This document shows, in pieces, positions 17,692 through 26,139 of a stretch of DNA of 64,000 nt (within the stretch, counting starts at the first letter, position 1; each line of letters begins with the position of its first letter). The notes below the pieces were generated by a model. It did not search any database. It saw nothing but the letters and a program-made list of their open reading frames with translations, and was not told where the DNA came from. The stretch is taken from positions 3,348,001-3,412,000 of the forward strand of contig NZ_CP021978.1 in assembly GCF_004803895.1 (NCBI RefSeq), in the 5' to 3' direction. The DNA comes from Streptomyces hawaiiensis (GTDB taxonomy: Bacteria > Actinomycetota > Actinomycetes > Streptomycetales > Streptomycetaceae). The position numbers and the translations under genes are program-made.

Positions 17692-19470
17692 TCAGCCGCC
17701 CCCACGCCCGAACACCGGCCCCAGCACCAGCTCAGCCGCCCCCGCCGCGACGGCCCCGTCTCCCCCGGGCGCGACGCGTACCGGTACGGCGGCCTGGCCC
17801 GTGCGCCGGGCCCGGGCCTCCAGTACCGCGCCGACCCCGGCCGTGAAGGCCTCCGGTGCCGCCGCCACCGTGCGGCCGCCCAGCAGCACGACGTCGATGT
17901 CGAGCAGTCCCACCAGGTTCGCCGCCCCGGCGCCCAGCACCCGCGCCGCCTCCTGCAGATCGCCACGCGCCACCGCACCGAGGCACAGGGCCTCGACACA
18001 GCCCCGGTTCCCGCAGGTGCAGGGCGGGCCGTCGAGCTGGATCACCTGGTGGCCGAACTCGCCGGCCCCGGTCCTGGCCCCCCGGTGCACGCTGCCGCCG
18101 ACGACCAGTCCGGCCCCGAGCCCCGTGCCGAGGTGCAGGTACGCGAAGGAGCCTCCCTCGCCCCCGGCGGCGAGGCCCAGCGCCGCCGCGTTGGTGTCCT
18201 TGTCGACCACGACCGGCACCCCGAGCCGCCCTGCCAGCGCCTCCCGCAGCGGAAATCCGTCCCACTCGGGGAACCCGGTCACCCGGTGCAACACGCCTCG
18301 GGCATGGTCGAGCGGCCCGGGCAACGCGACGCCCACCCCCAGCAGGGCCGCACCGAGCCCGGCCGCCCCCTGCTGAGCTTCGTCGAGCCCGGCCAGTCCC
18401 TGCCGGGAGCCCCCACCGGGCCCGGCCGACCCGTGCCGAGAAGCCCCGCCGAACCCGGCCGCCCCCTCCCGGGAAGCCCCGCCGAACCCGGCCGACCCCT
18501 CCCGGGAAGCCCCGCCGAACCCGGCCGACCCCTCCCGGGAAGCCCCGTCCAACCCGGCCGACCCATGCGGGGAAACCCCGCCAGCCCCGGCCAGCCCCTG
18601 CCGGGAAGCTGCATCAAGCCCCGCCGGCCCGTGCCGAGAAGCCCCGCCGAACCCGGCCGCCCCCTCCCGGGAAGCCCCATCGAACCCGGCAGACCCGTGC
18701 GGGGAAACCCCGCCAGCCCCGGCCGACCCCTGCCGGGAAGCCCCGCCCAGCCCGGTCACCCCCTCCCGGGAAGCCCCGCCGAACCCGGCCGACCCCTCCC
18801 GAGAAGCCCCGTCCAACCCGGCCGACCCATGCGGGGAAACCCCGCCAGCCCCGGCCAGCCCCTGCCGGGAAGCTGCATCAAGCCCCGCCGGCCCCTGCCG
18901 GGAAGCCCCGCCCAGCCCGGCCGCCCCCTCCCGGGAAGCACCGTCAGCCCCGGTCACCCCCTCCCGGGGAACCCCACCAAGCCCGGCCGCCAGCACCCCC
19001 GTCACCGCCTCCCGCACCGCCCCCAGCACGGCCTCCGCCCCCGCCCCCAGATCCAGCGCGGCCCGCCGCTCCCCCACCACGGCCCCCCGCAGATCCACGA
19101 GCACGGCCCGCACCTCGTCCCGGTCCAGATGGACCCCGACCGCGTGCCCGGCCTCCGGCACCAGCCGCAGTACCGTGCGCGGCTTGCCCCCGGTCGACGC
19201 CCGGCGCCCCGCCTCCGCCGCGAGGCCGTCCTCCCGCAGCCGGGCCGTGATCTTGCTGACGGCCTGCGGCGTGAGCCCGGTGCGCTCGGCGAGTTCGAGC
19301 CGGCTGATGCCCTCGCCCCCGGCCGTGCGCAGCAGGCCGAGCACGAGCGCGGCGTTGTGGCTGCGCAGGGCGAGCAGATTCACGCCGCCGCCCCCTGCCC
19401 CGGCCGCCCCCGCCCCTCCCGTCCCGCGCATGCCGCCCACTCCGCCCATACGGTCGTCCGCCCTGTTCAC
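17692..19470 (-). CDS. ROK-family transcriptional regulator with an 18-copy repeat insertion
   Basis: ROK regulator (N-terminal winged helix plus sugar-kinase-like domain), about 592 residues from GTG 19470; ATG 19449 or 19431 are equally possible. The HTH (NLLALRSHNAALVLGLL...GLTPQAVSKITARL) is followed by the start of the ROK ATPase fold (AVGVHLDRDEVRAVLVDL). An array of 18 eleven-residue repeats is then inserted between VTGVLAAGLG and LGVGVALPGPLD. The rest is normal: VVVDKDTNAAALG, GTGLGAGLVVGG, GEFGHQVI and the zinc motif CTCGNRGCVEALC. Relatives are near 400 residues, so the insert accounts for the excess. It is divergent from a Gfo/Idh/MocA dehydrogenase across a 12-3-12 palindrome, its probable operator. 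Confidence 0.85.
   Translation of the reverse strand: MNRADDRMGGVGGMRGTGGAGAAGAGGGGVNLLALRSHNAALVLGLLRTAGGEGISRLELAERTGLTPQAVSKITARLREDGLAAEAGRRASTGGKPRTVLRLVPEAGHAVGVHLDRDEVRAVLVDLRGAVVGERRAALDLGAGAEAVLGAVREAVTGVLAAGLGGVPREGVTGADGASREGAAGLGGASRQGPAGLDAASRQGLAGAGGVSPHGSAGLDGASREGSAGFGGASREGVTGLGGASRQGSAGAGGVSPHGSAGFDGASREGAAGFGGASRHGPAGLDAASRQGLAGAGGVSPHGSAGLDGASREGSAGFGGASREGSAGFGGASREGAAGFGGASRHGSAGPGGGSRQGLAGLDEAQQGAAGLGAALLGVGVALPGPLDHARGVLHRVTGFPEWDGFPLREALAGRLGVPVVVDKDTNAAALGLAAGGEGGSFAYLHLGTGLGAGLVVGGSVHRGARTGAGEFGHQVIQLDGPPCTCGNRGCVEALCLGAVARGDLQEAARVLGAGAANLVGLLDIDVVLLGGRTVAAAPEAFTAGVGAVLEARARRTGQAAVPVRVAPGGDGAVAAGAAELVLGPVFGRGGG
18382..18975 (-). repeat. 33-base tandem repeat, 18 copies in frame inside the ROK gene
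   Basis: The 594 bases are exactly 18 units of 33, each encoding an 11-residue unit of the type GASREGSAGFG. Unit variants are ordered: the four-unit block GASR(Q/H)GPAGLD, AASRQGLAGAG, GVSPHGSAGLD, GASREGSAGFG occurs twice, 264 bases apart, so the array grew by duplication of larger blocks. Every unit keeps the frame. The opposite strand reads as a proline-rich repeat (PAEPGRPLPGS-like), a by-product of the same composition. Confidence 0.93.
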
Positions 19471-19493
19471 CCACCCATTGTCCCCGGCGCTTG

Positions 19494-19520
19494 CACTTTG
19501 GCAACAGCGTTGCGAAAGTG
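19494..19520. promoter_or_regulatory. 12-3-12 palindromic operator between the ROK regulator and dehydrogenase
   Basis: CACTTTGGCAAC and GTTGCGAAAGTG flank AGC; 11 of 12 positions are complementary. The right arm ends six bases before the dehydrogenase ATG (19527), and the ROK start lies just to the left, so one bound dimer could control both genes. It resembles ROK-family operators, which are long AT-poor palindromes with TTTGG/CCAAA-like arms. Confidence 0.65.
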
Positions 19521-19526
19521 GACGGC

Positions 19527-20630
19527 ATGACTGGCACACCCCTCGGCACAGCCCCCGGCGCAGCCCCGGGCTCGCCCCTCCGCGTCGGCCTCGTCGGCTA
19601 CGGCCTCGCCGGCTCCGTCTTCCACGCCCCGCTGATCGCCGCCACGCAGGGCCTCGCCCTCGACACGGTGGTCACCTCGAACCCGGAACGGCAGCAGCAG
19701 GCCCGTGCCGAGTTCCCGGACGTCCGTCTCGCCGCCACACCGGACGAGCTGTTCGACCGGGCCGCCGAGCTGGACCTGATCGTCGTGGCGTCCCCGAACA
19801 AGACGCACGTGCCGCTCGCGACGACCGCGCTGAAGGCCGGCCTGCCGGTCGTCGTCGACAAGCCCGTCGCGGGCACGGCGGCCGAGGCCCGCGAGCTGGC
19901 AGCCCTGGCCGAGGAGCGCGAGCTGCTCCTCTCCGTCTTCCAGAACCGCCGCTGGGACAACGACTTCCTCACCCTGCGCAAGCTGCTGAACGAGGGCGAG
20001 TTGGGCGACGTCTGGCGGTTCGAGTCGCGCTTCGAGCGCTGGCGTCCGAAGCCGAAGGGCGGCTGGCGCGAGTCCGGCGACCCCGCAGAGATCGGAGGTC
20101 TGCTCTACGACCTCGGCAGCCATGTCGTGGACCAAGCCCTGGTCCTCTTCGGCCCGGCGGCCGCCGTCTACGCGGAGACGGACATCCGCCGCCCCGGCGC
20201 CGAGACCGACGACGACACGTTCATCGCGATCACGCACACCGGCGGCGTCCGCTCCCACCTCCACGTCTCCGCGACGACCGCCCAACTCGGCCCCCGCTTC
20301 CGCGTCCTGGGCTCCGCCGCCGGCTACGTCAAGTACGGCCTCGACCCCCAGGAGGCGGCGCTCCGGGACGGCCTGCGCCCCGGCCCCGGCTGGGGTGCGG
20401 AACCCGAGTCGCTGTGGGGCCGCGTGGGCTCCGGCGAGTCCCCGGTGACCGGCGGCGGCCGCCCCGAACCGACCCTCCCGGGCGACTACCCCGCTTACTA
20501 TGCCGCCGTGGCGAAGGCCCTGCTCGAGGGTGCCCCGAACCCGGTGACCGCACGGGAGGCCGCCGCCGCCCTGGACGTACTGGAGGCCGCCCGTCGTTCG
20601 GCCCGCGAGAAGGTGACGGTGACGCTGTGA
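19527..20630 (+). CDS. Gfo/Idh/MocA-family NAD(P)-dependent oxidoreductase
   Basis: Sugar or inositol dehydrogenase-type enzyme of 367 residues. The Rossmann motif VGLVGYGLAGSVFHAPL lies at residues 20-36, the family EKP-type motif appears as VVDKPVAGT near 113, and the C-terminal alpha/beta domain includes GGLLYDLGSHVVDQAL, which holds the usual catalytic Asp/His. ATG 19527 is chosen because an upstream in-frame ATG at 19491 lies inside the operator palindrome. It is the first gene of a two-gene unit with the heme-binding-type protein (four-base overlap) and is probably repressed by the divergent ROK protein. The substrate is unknown. Confidence 0.88.
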   Translation: MTGTPLGTAPGAAPGSPLRVGLVGYGLAGSVFHAPLIAATQGLALDTVVTSNPERQQQARAEFPDVRLAATPDELFDRAAELDLIVVASPNKTHVPLATTALKAGLPVVVDKPVAGTAAEARELAALAEERELLLSVFQNRRWDNDFLTLRKLLNEGELGDVWRFESRFERWRPKPKGGWRESGDPAEIGGLLYDLGSHVVDQALVLFGPAAAVYAETDIRRPGAETDDDTFIAITHTGGVRSHLHVSATTAQLGPRFRVLGSAAGYVKYGLDPQEAALRDGLRPGPGWGAEPESLWGRVGSGESPVTGGGRPEPTLPGDYPAYYAAVAKALLEGAPNPVTAREAAAALDVLEAARRSAREKVTVTL

Positions 20631-21148
20631 CCCACAAGAGCAACCCCTCCCACAGCCAGGGGCTCACCCCGAAGTTCCACCCGGAGCTCACCCCGAGCCT
20701 GGAGGAGCTGGAGAAGCAGGAACGCCTGCTGGTGTTCCGCCAGTTCACATGCGACGACGCCTGGGCGCTCGGCTCGCTCCTCGTCGAGCTGGCCCGGGAG
20801 CGGCAGGCCCCGGTCGCCATCGACATCCACCGCGCCGGCCAGCAGCTCTTCCACGCGGCGCTGCCCGGCTCCACGCCGGACAACGACGCCTGGATCGCCC
20901 GCAAGCGCCGGGTGGTCGAGCGCTACGGCTCCGCCTCCTACCTGGTCGGCGCCCGCTTCCGCGCCAAGGGCAGCACGTTCGAGGAGTCCTCACGCCTCGA
21001 CCCCGACACCTACGCGGCCCACGGCGGCTCCTTCCCGATCACCGTCGAAGGCGTGGGCGTGATCGGCGCGGTGACGGTCTCCGGACTGCCGCAACTCCAG
21101 GACCACCGGCTCGTGGTGGAGGCGCTGGAGCGGTTCCTGGACCAGTAG
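20627..21148 (+). CDS. UPF0303/GlcG-HbpS family protein
   Basis: A 173-residue cytoplasmic protein starting at GTG 20627, overlapping the dehydrogenase stop by four bases (GTGA). The domain (residues 30-170) contains DDAWALGSLLVELARERQAPVAIDIHRAGQ and ends GVIGAVTVSGLPQLQDHRLVVEAL, characteristic of the heme-degrading/HbpS-like (DUF336-related, UPF0303) group. The biochemical role of the family is uncertain: some members bind heme or cobalamin, others accompany sugar-diol catabolism. Coupling to a Gfo/Idh/MocA enzyme favours a catabolic role here. Confidence 0.8.
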   Translation: MTHKSNPSHSQGLTPKFHPELTPSLEELEKQERLLVFRQFTCDDAWALGSLLVELARERQAPVAIDIHRAGQQLFHAALPGSTPDNDAWIARKRRVVERYGSASYLVGARFRAKGSTFEESSRLDPDTYAAHGGSFPITVEGVGVIGAVTVSGLPQLQDHRLVVEALERFLDQ

Positions 21149-21176
21149 GCCCACGCCCGGAATGACCGGGGACCCT

Positions 21177-21229
21177 CTCCGGTTGGCACCTGCGTACGCG
21201 TGATCAAGCACGGCGCCCCAACCGGAGGG
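21177..21229 (+). promoter_or_regulatory. Inverted repeat masking the LLM gene ribosome-binding site
   Basis: CTCCGGTTGG (21177-21186) is complementary to CCAACCGGAG (21218-21227), a perfect 10-base stem over a 31-base loop. The right arm contains the GGAGGG Shine-Dalgarno sequence (21224-21229) of the gene starting at 21240. In mRNA the fold would sequester the ribosome site. Confidence 0.45.
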
Positions 21230-21239
21230 ACCCCCACCG

Positions 21240-22106
21240 ATGACCACCCCCCTGAAGGAGACCGTAGGCCGGTACGGCATCTGGAGCGTAGGCCTGCGCT
21301 CGGAGGACCCGGACCGGCGCGGCGAACTCGCCGAGGCCGCCGCCGAACTGGAGGAACTCGGCTACGGCGCCGTCTGGCTGGGCGGCAACAGCTCCGCCGC
21401 CAACGCCGCCCCGCTGATCGAGGCGACCTCGAAGCTCACGGTCGGTACCAGCATCCAGAGCATCTGGCAGCACGAGCCGGACGCCGCCGGCACGGCCTTC
21501 GCGGGGCTGGAGTCGGCCCACCCCGGGCGTTTCCTGCTGGGCCTCGGGGTGAGCCACGCCAAGCGGGTGGAGCAGTACGCCCGCCCCTACTCGGCCCTGG
21601 TCGGCCACCTCGACGGCCTGGACACCGCCGGAGTGCCGGCGGAGCGCCGCCTGCTGGCCGCCCTGGGCCCGAAGTCGCTCCGGCTGGCCCGCGACCGGGC
21701 GGCGGGCTCGATCCCGTACCTGGTCACCCCGGAGCACACGGCGCACGCCCGCGAGATCCTGGGCGAGGCCCCGCTGCTGGCCCCGGAGCTGGGTGTCGTC
21801 CCGGAGACGGACCCGGCACGCGCCCGCGCCCTGGCCCGCGAGTTCCTGGAGATCTACCTCCCCCTGCCGAACTACACCAACAACTTCCTGCGGCACGGCT
21901 TCACCGAGGACGACCTGAAGGACGGCGGCAGCGACCGCCTGGTCGACGCCCTGTTCGCCTGGGGCGACGACACAGCGATCCGCACCAAGATCGACGCCTT
22001 CTTCGAGGCGGGCGCGGACCACGTCGCCCTCCAGGTCCTGAACGACGACCCGCGAGACGCCCTCCCGAGGAAGGCCTGGCGCGACCTGGCCTCCGTACTG
22101 GCCTGA
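21240..22106 (+). CDS. LLM-class F420-dependent oxidoreductase
   Basis: Luciferase-like monooxygenase-fold protein of 288 residues, of the TIGR03620-type actinobacterial group that uses coenzyme F420. The TIM-barrel start YGIWSVGLRSEDP, the AVWLGGN strand and HPGRFLLGLGVSHAK are typical, and the gene ends with WRDLASVLA. ATG 21240 is preceded by GGAGGG inside a possible hairpin. It stands alone after the two-gene dehydrogenase unit. The oxidised substrate cannot be inferred. Confidence 0.85.
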   Translation: MTTPLKETVGRYGIWSVGLRSEDPDRRGELAEAAAELEELGYGAVWLGGNSSAANAAPLIEATSKLTVGTSIQSIWQHEPDAAGTAFAGLESAHPGRFLLGLGVSHAKRVEQYARPYSALVGHLDGLDTAGVPAERRLLAALGPKSLRLARDRAAGSIPYLVTPEHTAHAREILGEAPLLAPELGVVPETDPARARALAREFLEIYLPLPNYTNNFLRHGFTEDDLKDGGSDRLVDALFAWGDDTAIRTKIDAFFEAGADHVALQVLNDDPRDALPRKAWRDLASVLA

Positions 22107-22110
22107 GGGA

Positions 22111-22186
22111 GGCGCCCCGAGGGGCGCGGGGAACTGCGCGACCGGCCACGGACGGCCCGCGGCCGAAAGGTCACCGCAGTTCCCCG
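22111..22186. repeat. Dispersed intergenic repeat, copy 1, also a terminator hairpin
   Basis: The segment GGGGCGCGGGGAACTGCGCGA (22121-22141) is identical to 54261-54281; both copies are followed by a similar CCACG...GCCCGC...GAAAG tail. In this copy GGGGAACTGCG (22128-22138) pairs with CGCAGTTCCCC (22175-22185), so it can terminate the two convergent genes. I recall this motif as very common between streptomycete genes. Confidence 0.75.
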
Positions 22187-22204
22187 GCTCACCCAGCGGA
22201 GCGC

Positions 22205-23062
22205 CTACGCATCCTTGAACTCCTGCCGCTGCCGCCCGAGCCCCTCGATCTCCAGCTCCACGACATCCCCGGCCCGCAGGAACGGCTTGGGCTCGGGCGC
22301 CCCCAGCGCCACCCCCGCCGGCGTCCCGGTGTTGATCACATCGCCGGGGTACAGCGTCATGAAATGACTCAGATACCGCACGACCTCCCCCACCGAGAAG
22401 ATCTGCTCGGCCGTCGTCCCGTCCTGTTTCAGCTCGCCGTTGACCCAGAGCTTCAGCGAGAGCCGCTGCGGATCGCGCACCTCGTCGGCCGTCACGAGCC
22501 ACGGCCCCAGCGGATTGAACGTCTCGCAGTTCTTTCCCTTGTCCCAGGTCCCGCCCCGCTCGATCTGGAACTCCCGCTCGGACACGTCGTGCGCCACGGC
22601 GTACCCGGCGACATGCGCGAGCCCCTCCTCCACGGAGCCGAGATACCTGGCCGTACGCCCGATGACGACGGCCAGCTCGACCTCCCAGTCGGTCTTGAGG
22701 GACCGCCGCGGCACGAGGACCGTGTCGTGGGGCCCTACCACCGTGTCCGGCGCCTTCATGAAGACGACCGGCTCGGCGGGCGGCTCGGCGCCGGTCTCGC
22801 GCGCGTGGTCGTGGTAGTTCAGCCCGATGCAGACGATCTTGCCGATACGCCCCAGCGGCGGCCCGATCCGCAGCCCGGTTGGGTCCAGTACGGGCAGCTC
22901 ACCGGCGTCCGCGGCGGCCCGGACCCGGCCGAGGGCCTCCTCGTCGGCGAGCAGCGCGCCGTCGATGTCCGCGACGACGCCCGACAGGTCCCGCAGGGTC
23001 CCGTCGGCGTCGAGCAGCGCGGGCCGCTCCGTCCCCGCCGTACCGACTCGTAGCAGCTTCAT
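22205..23062 (-). CDS. Fumarylacetoacetate hydrolase (FAH) family protein
   Basis: A 285-residue protein of the FAH superfamily (hydrolases, decarboxylases and isomerases acting on 2-oxo or 1,3-diketo acids). The N-terminal cap (1-75) precedes the FAH fold with IGLNYHDHA, the metal ligands in DWEVELAVVIG (E-x-E) and the Asp in AHDVSEREFQ, and the GDVINTGTPAGV motif. ATG 23062 is used, where the family begins with MKLLRVG. Members of this subgroup are often annotated as ureidoglycolate lyase or 2-hydroxyhepta-diene isomerase, but the substrate is not clear. It is convergent with the LLM gene and not in an evident pathway operon. Confidence 0.87.
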   Translation of the reverse strand: MKLLRVGTAGTERPALLDADGTLRDLSGVVADIDGALLADEEALGRVRAAADAGELPVLDPTGLRIGPPLGRIGKIVCIGLNYHDHARETGAEPPAEPVVFMKAPDTVVGPHDTVLVPRRSLKTDWEVELAVVIGRTARYLGSVEEGLAHVAGYAVAHDVSEREFQIERGGTWDKGKNCETFNPLGPWLVTADEVRDPQRLSLKLWVNGELKQDGTTAEQIFSVGEVVRYLSHFMTLYPGDVINTGTPAGVALGAPEPKPFLRAGDVVELEIEGLGRQRQEFKDA

Positions 23063-23205
23063 GATCCGTCTCCCTCGATCGCGGGCGCCCGGCCGATGCG
23101 CGCGACCCGGATGCGGCGGGGCAGCCATCGGAGGACTGGTCGATCCTCCAAGCTGGGGGTGCACTCCGCAATACCCCGTTCACGTACTGGACCCCGGCCG
23201 CCGGG

Positions 23206-23916
23206 TCACCGGTACAGCACGGCCCGCTCGACGGCACTCCACGTCGTACTGGTCACGACGTACAGCGCGGCGGCCAGCGGTACGACGGCCACGGTGACGA
23301 GCGTGAAGAACGACATGAACGGCATCACCTTCGTCACCGCCCCCAGCCCGGGCATCTGCTCCCCGCCACCGACCTGGGCGGCCGGGTTCGCGGCCATCAT
23401 GCGCTTGCTGAGCCGGTAGCTGAACGCCGCGACGCAGGCCACCACCACGAACAGCCCGGCGTACACGAGCCCCGCCCCGCCGAGGACACCGCCCTGGAGC
23501 GCGTCCGTCCACCGCTGCCCGAGCGGCGCCGCGAACAACCGGTGGCCGAGCAGCCCGTTGGCCTCGCCGCCGATCGTGTCGCTGGAGAACAGGTGGTAGA
23601 GCAGGAAGAACGCGGGGATCTGGAGCATCCCGGGCAGGCAGCCGGCCAGCGGCGACACCTTCTCCTCGGCGTGCAGCTCCAGCACGGCCTTCTGGAGCTT
23701 CTCGGGGTTCTTGCCGTGCTTCCTCCGCAGCTCTGCGATCTTCGGCTGGAGCGCGGTCCGGGCCTTCTGGCCGCGCGCGGCGGCCCGGGACAGGGGGTGG
23801 ACGAGGAGTCGTACGAGCGCAGTGAACAGGACGATCGCCGCGGCTGCGGCGGAGGCGCCGAACAGCGGCTGGAGCAGGTCGGCAAGGTGCTCGACCAGGT
23901 GGGCGAAGACGGACAT
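23206..23916 (-). CDS. yidC: YidC/Oxa1-type membrane protein insertase (second, short paralogue)
   Basis: A 236-residue inner-membrane insertase. GGAGG precedes ATG 23916. Five hydrophobic segments fit Oxa1/YidC: about 18-40 (SAAAAAIVLFTALVRLLVHPL, carrying the conserved groove Arg), 90-115 (CLPGMLQIPAFFLLYHLFSS), 150-180, and 200-235. It lacks the large periplasmic domain of proteobacterial YidC, as in Gram-positive forms. It is shorter than the usual Streptomyces housekeeping YidC beside rnpA/oriC, so it is probably a second copy; the downstream TM protein of 103 residues on the same strand is its usual companion. Confidence 0.88.
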   Translation of the reverse strand: MSVFAHLVEHLADLLQPLFGASAAAAAIVLFTALVRLLVHPLSRAAARGQKARTALQPKIAELRRKHGKNPEKLQKAVLELHAEEKVSPLAGCLPGMLQIPAFFLLYHLFSSDTIGGEANGLLGHRLFAAPLGQRWTDALQGGVLGGAGLVYAGLFVVVACVAAFSYRLSKRMMAANPAAQVGGGEQMPGLGAVTKVMPFMSFFTLVTVAVVPLAAALYVVTSTTWSAVERAVLYR

Positions 23917-24005
23917 GGGTGAGCCCTCCGGGGGTCTCGTCGTGCCGGAACAGGTCATGGCGGCATGACGACCCGCGCGGGGTCACTTCAGGTGTGGAGG
24001 TGCCC

Positions 24006-24317
24006 CTACGCGATGGTCGCCCGGAGGGCGTGACCGGGTGCCCGGGGACGGGTCCGACCCCTGGCGTCGGGGTCGCTCTGCGGCAGGAAGGCCGTACGCC
24101 GGTCCCGGTCGCGGATGGCCGTACGCACCCGCGTACGCGGCACGGTGGGCGCGCAGCGCGAGGCGACGAGGGCGCAGAGCGCGAGGGCGGCCGAGGCCGC
24201 GGTGGTCGCGGCGAGGGCGACGGTGGCGGAGAGGCTGCCGGTGTCGAGCAGCGCCACCTCGACGAGCAGGAAGAGCAGCGCGAGGGCGGGACGCAGCGTG
24301 GCCCAGCTCCGGTTCAT
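24006..24317 (-). CDS. Small DUF6412-type membrane protein upstream of yidC
   Basis: A 103-residue protein with two hydrophobic segments (about 8-28 and 33-53) and a basic, Pro/Arg-rich cytoplasmic tail ending FLPQSDPDARGRTRPRAP. That tail is, as I recall, the hallmark of DUF6412 proteins found next to a YidC paralogue in streptomycetes. It lies 89 bases upstream of yidC on the same strand, probably co-transcribed. No function is known; a role with the insertase is inference. Confidence 0.7.
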   Translation of the reverse strand: MNRSWATLRPALALLFLLVEVALLDTGSLSATVALAATTAASAALALCALVASRCAPTVPRTRVRTAIRDRDRRTAFLPQSDPDARGRTRPRAPGHALRATIA

Positions 24318-24539
24318 CGGCCGCCCCTCCCTCGTACGTGTGTATGCCCTGTTGTTCGTTATACAGGATCACCCTCACGAGCGGGTGGGCGACTTCGTAC
24401 ACGGGTTTGAGAAAGGTTCGTCGGAACTCTCGACAACCCACCCGCCACACCTGATGCTTCTCGTCACCCGACAACGGGACACCCCTGCGACGCCGGGCCG
24501 GGGACCGGCGTACGCCCTCATCTCCCTTACGGAGGAGCC

Positions 24540-26015
24540 GTGATCCGACGCAGAAGTCTGCTGGCCGCAGCAGGCGGAACGTTCCTCGGCAGCGCCCTGG
24601 CGACGGGCACCGCGCGCGCGGACGCCACGATCGCCGTCAACCCGTCGACGACGTACGGCACCTGGGAGGGCTGGGGCACCTCCCTCGCCTGGTGGGCCAA
24701 CGTCTTCGGCGCCCGGGACGACTTCGCCGACCTGTTCTTCACCACCAAGTCCGTGACGTACAACGGACGTTCCCTGCCCGGCCTGGGCCTCAACATCGCC
24801 CGCTACAACCTGGGCGCGTGCAGCTGGAACAGCGTCGGCGGCGAGACGATGGTGAAGTCGCCCAACATCCCCGCCTTCAAGCAGATCGAGGGCTTCTGGC
24901 AGGACTGGAACAACGAGGACCCCACCTCCTCGGCGTGGAAGTGGACGGCGGACGCAAACCAGCGCGCGATGCTGGTCAAGGCGACGCAGCGGGGTGCGAT
25001 CACCGAACTGTTCGCCAACTCCCCGATGTGGTGGATGTGCGCCAACCACAACCCCTCGGGGGCGTCGGGCGGCGGCAACAACCTCCAGACCTGGAACTAC
25101 CGCCAGCACGCGAGCCACTTGGCGGCGACGGCCCTGTACGCGAAGAACAACTGGGGCGTGAACTTCGCGACGGTCGACCCCTTCAACGAGCCGGCCTCCA
25201 CCTGGTGGACCGCGACCGGCACCCAGGAGGGCTGCCACATGGACCCGGCCGTCCAGGCGGCCGTCCTCCCCTACATGCGCAGCGAGTTGGACAAGCGCGG
25301 ACTCGCGAACCTCCGCATAGCGGCCTCGGACGAGACGAACTACGACACGGCCCGCTCCACCTGGTCGTCCTTCAACTCGACGGCCAAGGGCCTGGTCTCC
25401 CAGGTCAACGTGCACGGCTACCAGGGCTCGGGCGGCCGCCGCGACCTCCTCTACACGGACGTCGTGACCACCTCCCGCAAGAAGCTGTGGAACTCCGAGA
25501 CGGGCGACAGCGACGGCACCGGCCTGACCATGGCCTCGAACCTCTGCCTCGACTTCCGCTGGCTGCACCCCACCGCCTGGTGCTACTGGCAGGTCATGGA
25601 CCCGTCGTCGGGCTGGGCGATGATCGCGTACGACGCGAACACCCTGCAGCCGACCACCGTCCAGACCAAGCACTACGTGATGGCCCAGTTCAGCCGCCAC
25701 ATCCGCCCCGGCATGACGATCCTGGACACGGGCGTGGGCTACGCGGTGGCGGCGTACGACGCGACGGCCCGCCGCCTGGTGATCGTGGCGGTCAACACGG
25801 CGACAACGGCCCAGACCCTCACCTTCGACCTCTCCCGCTTCTCGACGGTGACGGGCGGCTCCGGGGGCCTGGTCCCCCGCTGGAACACGGTCACCACAGG
25901 CGGCGGCGACCTCTACACACCCCGCTCGGACATCCGCCTGAACGGCAAATCGGTAAGCGTCCCATTCGCCGCGAAGTCGGTCCAAACCCTCCAAATCGAC
26001 GGCGTGACGCTGTAG
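24540..26015 (+). CDS. Secreted glycoside hydrolase, GH30-like (endo-galactanase type)
   Basis: A 491-residue enzyme. GGAGGA (24531-24536) precedes GTG 24540. The N-terminus MIRRRSLLAAAGGTFLGSA is a Tat-like signal with cleavage near ARA-DA. The TIM barrel shows TWEGWGTSLAWWANVFG at its start, then the acid/base Glu217 in DPFNEPASTWW and the nucleophile Glu320 in KLWNSETGDSDG, as in GH30 endo-beta-1,6-galactanases and relatives. A C-terminal beta-sandwich (about 405-491) completes the fold. There is no carbohydrate-binding module. It stands alone, with 222 bases of upstream sequence; no operator is obvious. Confidence 0.85.
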   Translation: MIRRRSLLAAAGGTFLGSALATGTARADATIAVNPSTTYGTWEGWGTSLAWWANVFGARDDFADLFFTTKSVTYNGRSLPGLGLNIARYNLGACSWNSVGGETMVKSPNIPAFKQIEGFWQDWNNEDPTSSAWKWTADANQRAMLVKATQRGAITELFANSPMWWMCANHNPSGASGGGNNLQTWNYRQHASHLAATALYAKNNWGVNFATVDPFNEPASTWWTATGTQEGCHMDPAVQAAVLPYMRSELDKRGLANLRIAASDETNYDTARSTWSSFNSTAKGLVSQVNVHGYQGSGGRRDLLYTDVVTTSRKKLWNSETGDSDGTGLTMASNLCLDFRWLHPTAWCYWQVMDPSSGWAMIAYDANTLQPTTVQTKHYVMAQFSRHIRPGMTILDTGVGYAVAAYDATARRLVIVAVNTATTAQTLTFDLSRFSTVTGGSGGLVPRWNTVTTGGGDLYTPRSDIRLNGKSVSVPFAAKSVQTLQIDGVTL

Positions 26016-26139
26016 GTCGACGGCGGCGGTTCGGGGCGAACCGTGAAGCCTGGGTGGCGAGCATGGGAATTCGGGAGGCCGGGTGGTCTGGCCTGCGCAT
26101 CTCTCACGCTCGTCACCTCCCGGCAGTACGGTGTCCCCC

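Noticed and set aside
18049..19530. A 493-residue proline-rich open frame on the plus strand across the ROK gene
   Set aside because: It is the reverse reading of the 33-base repeats and of GC-rich codons. It has no ribosome site and no known domain, while the minus-strand frame holds the ROK motifs on both sides of the repeat.
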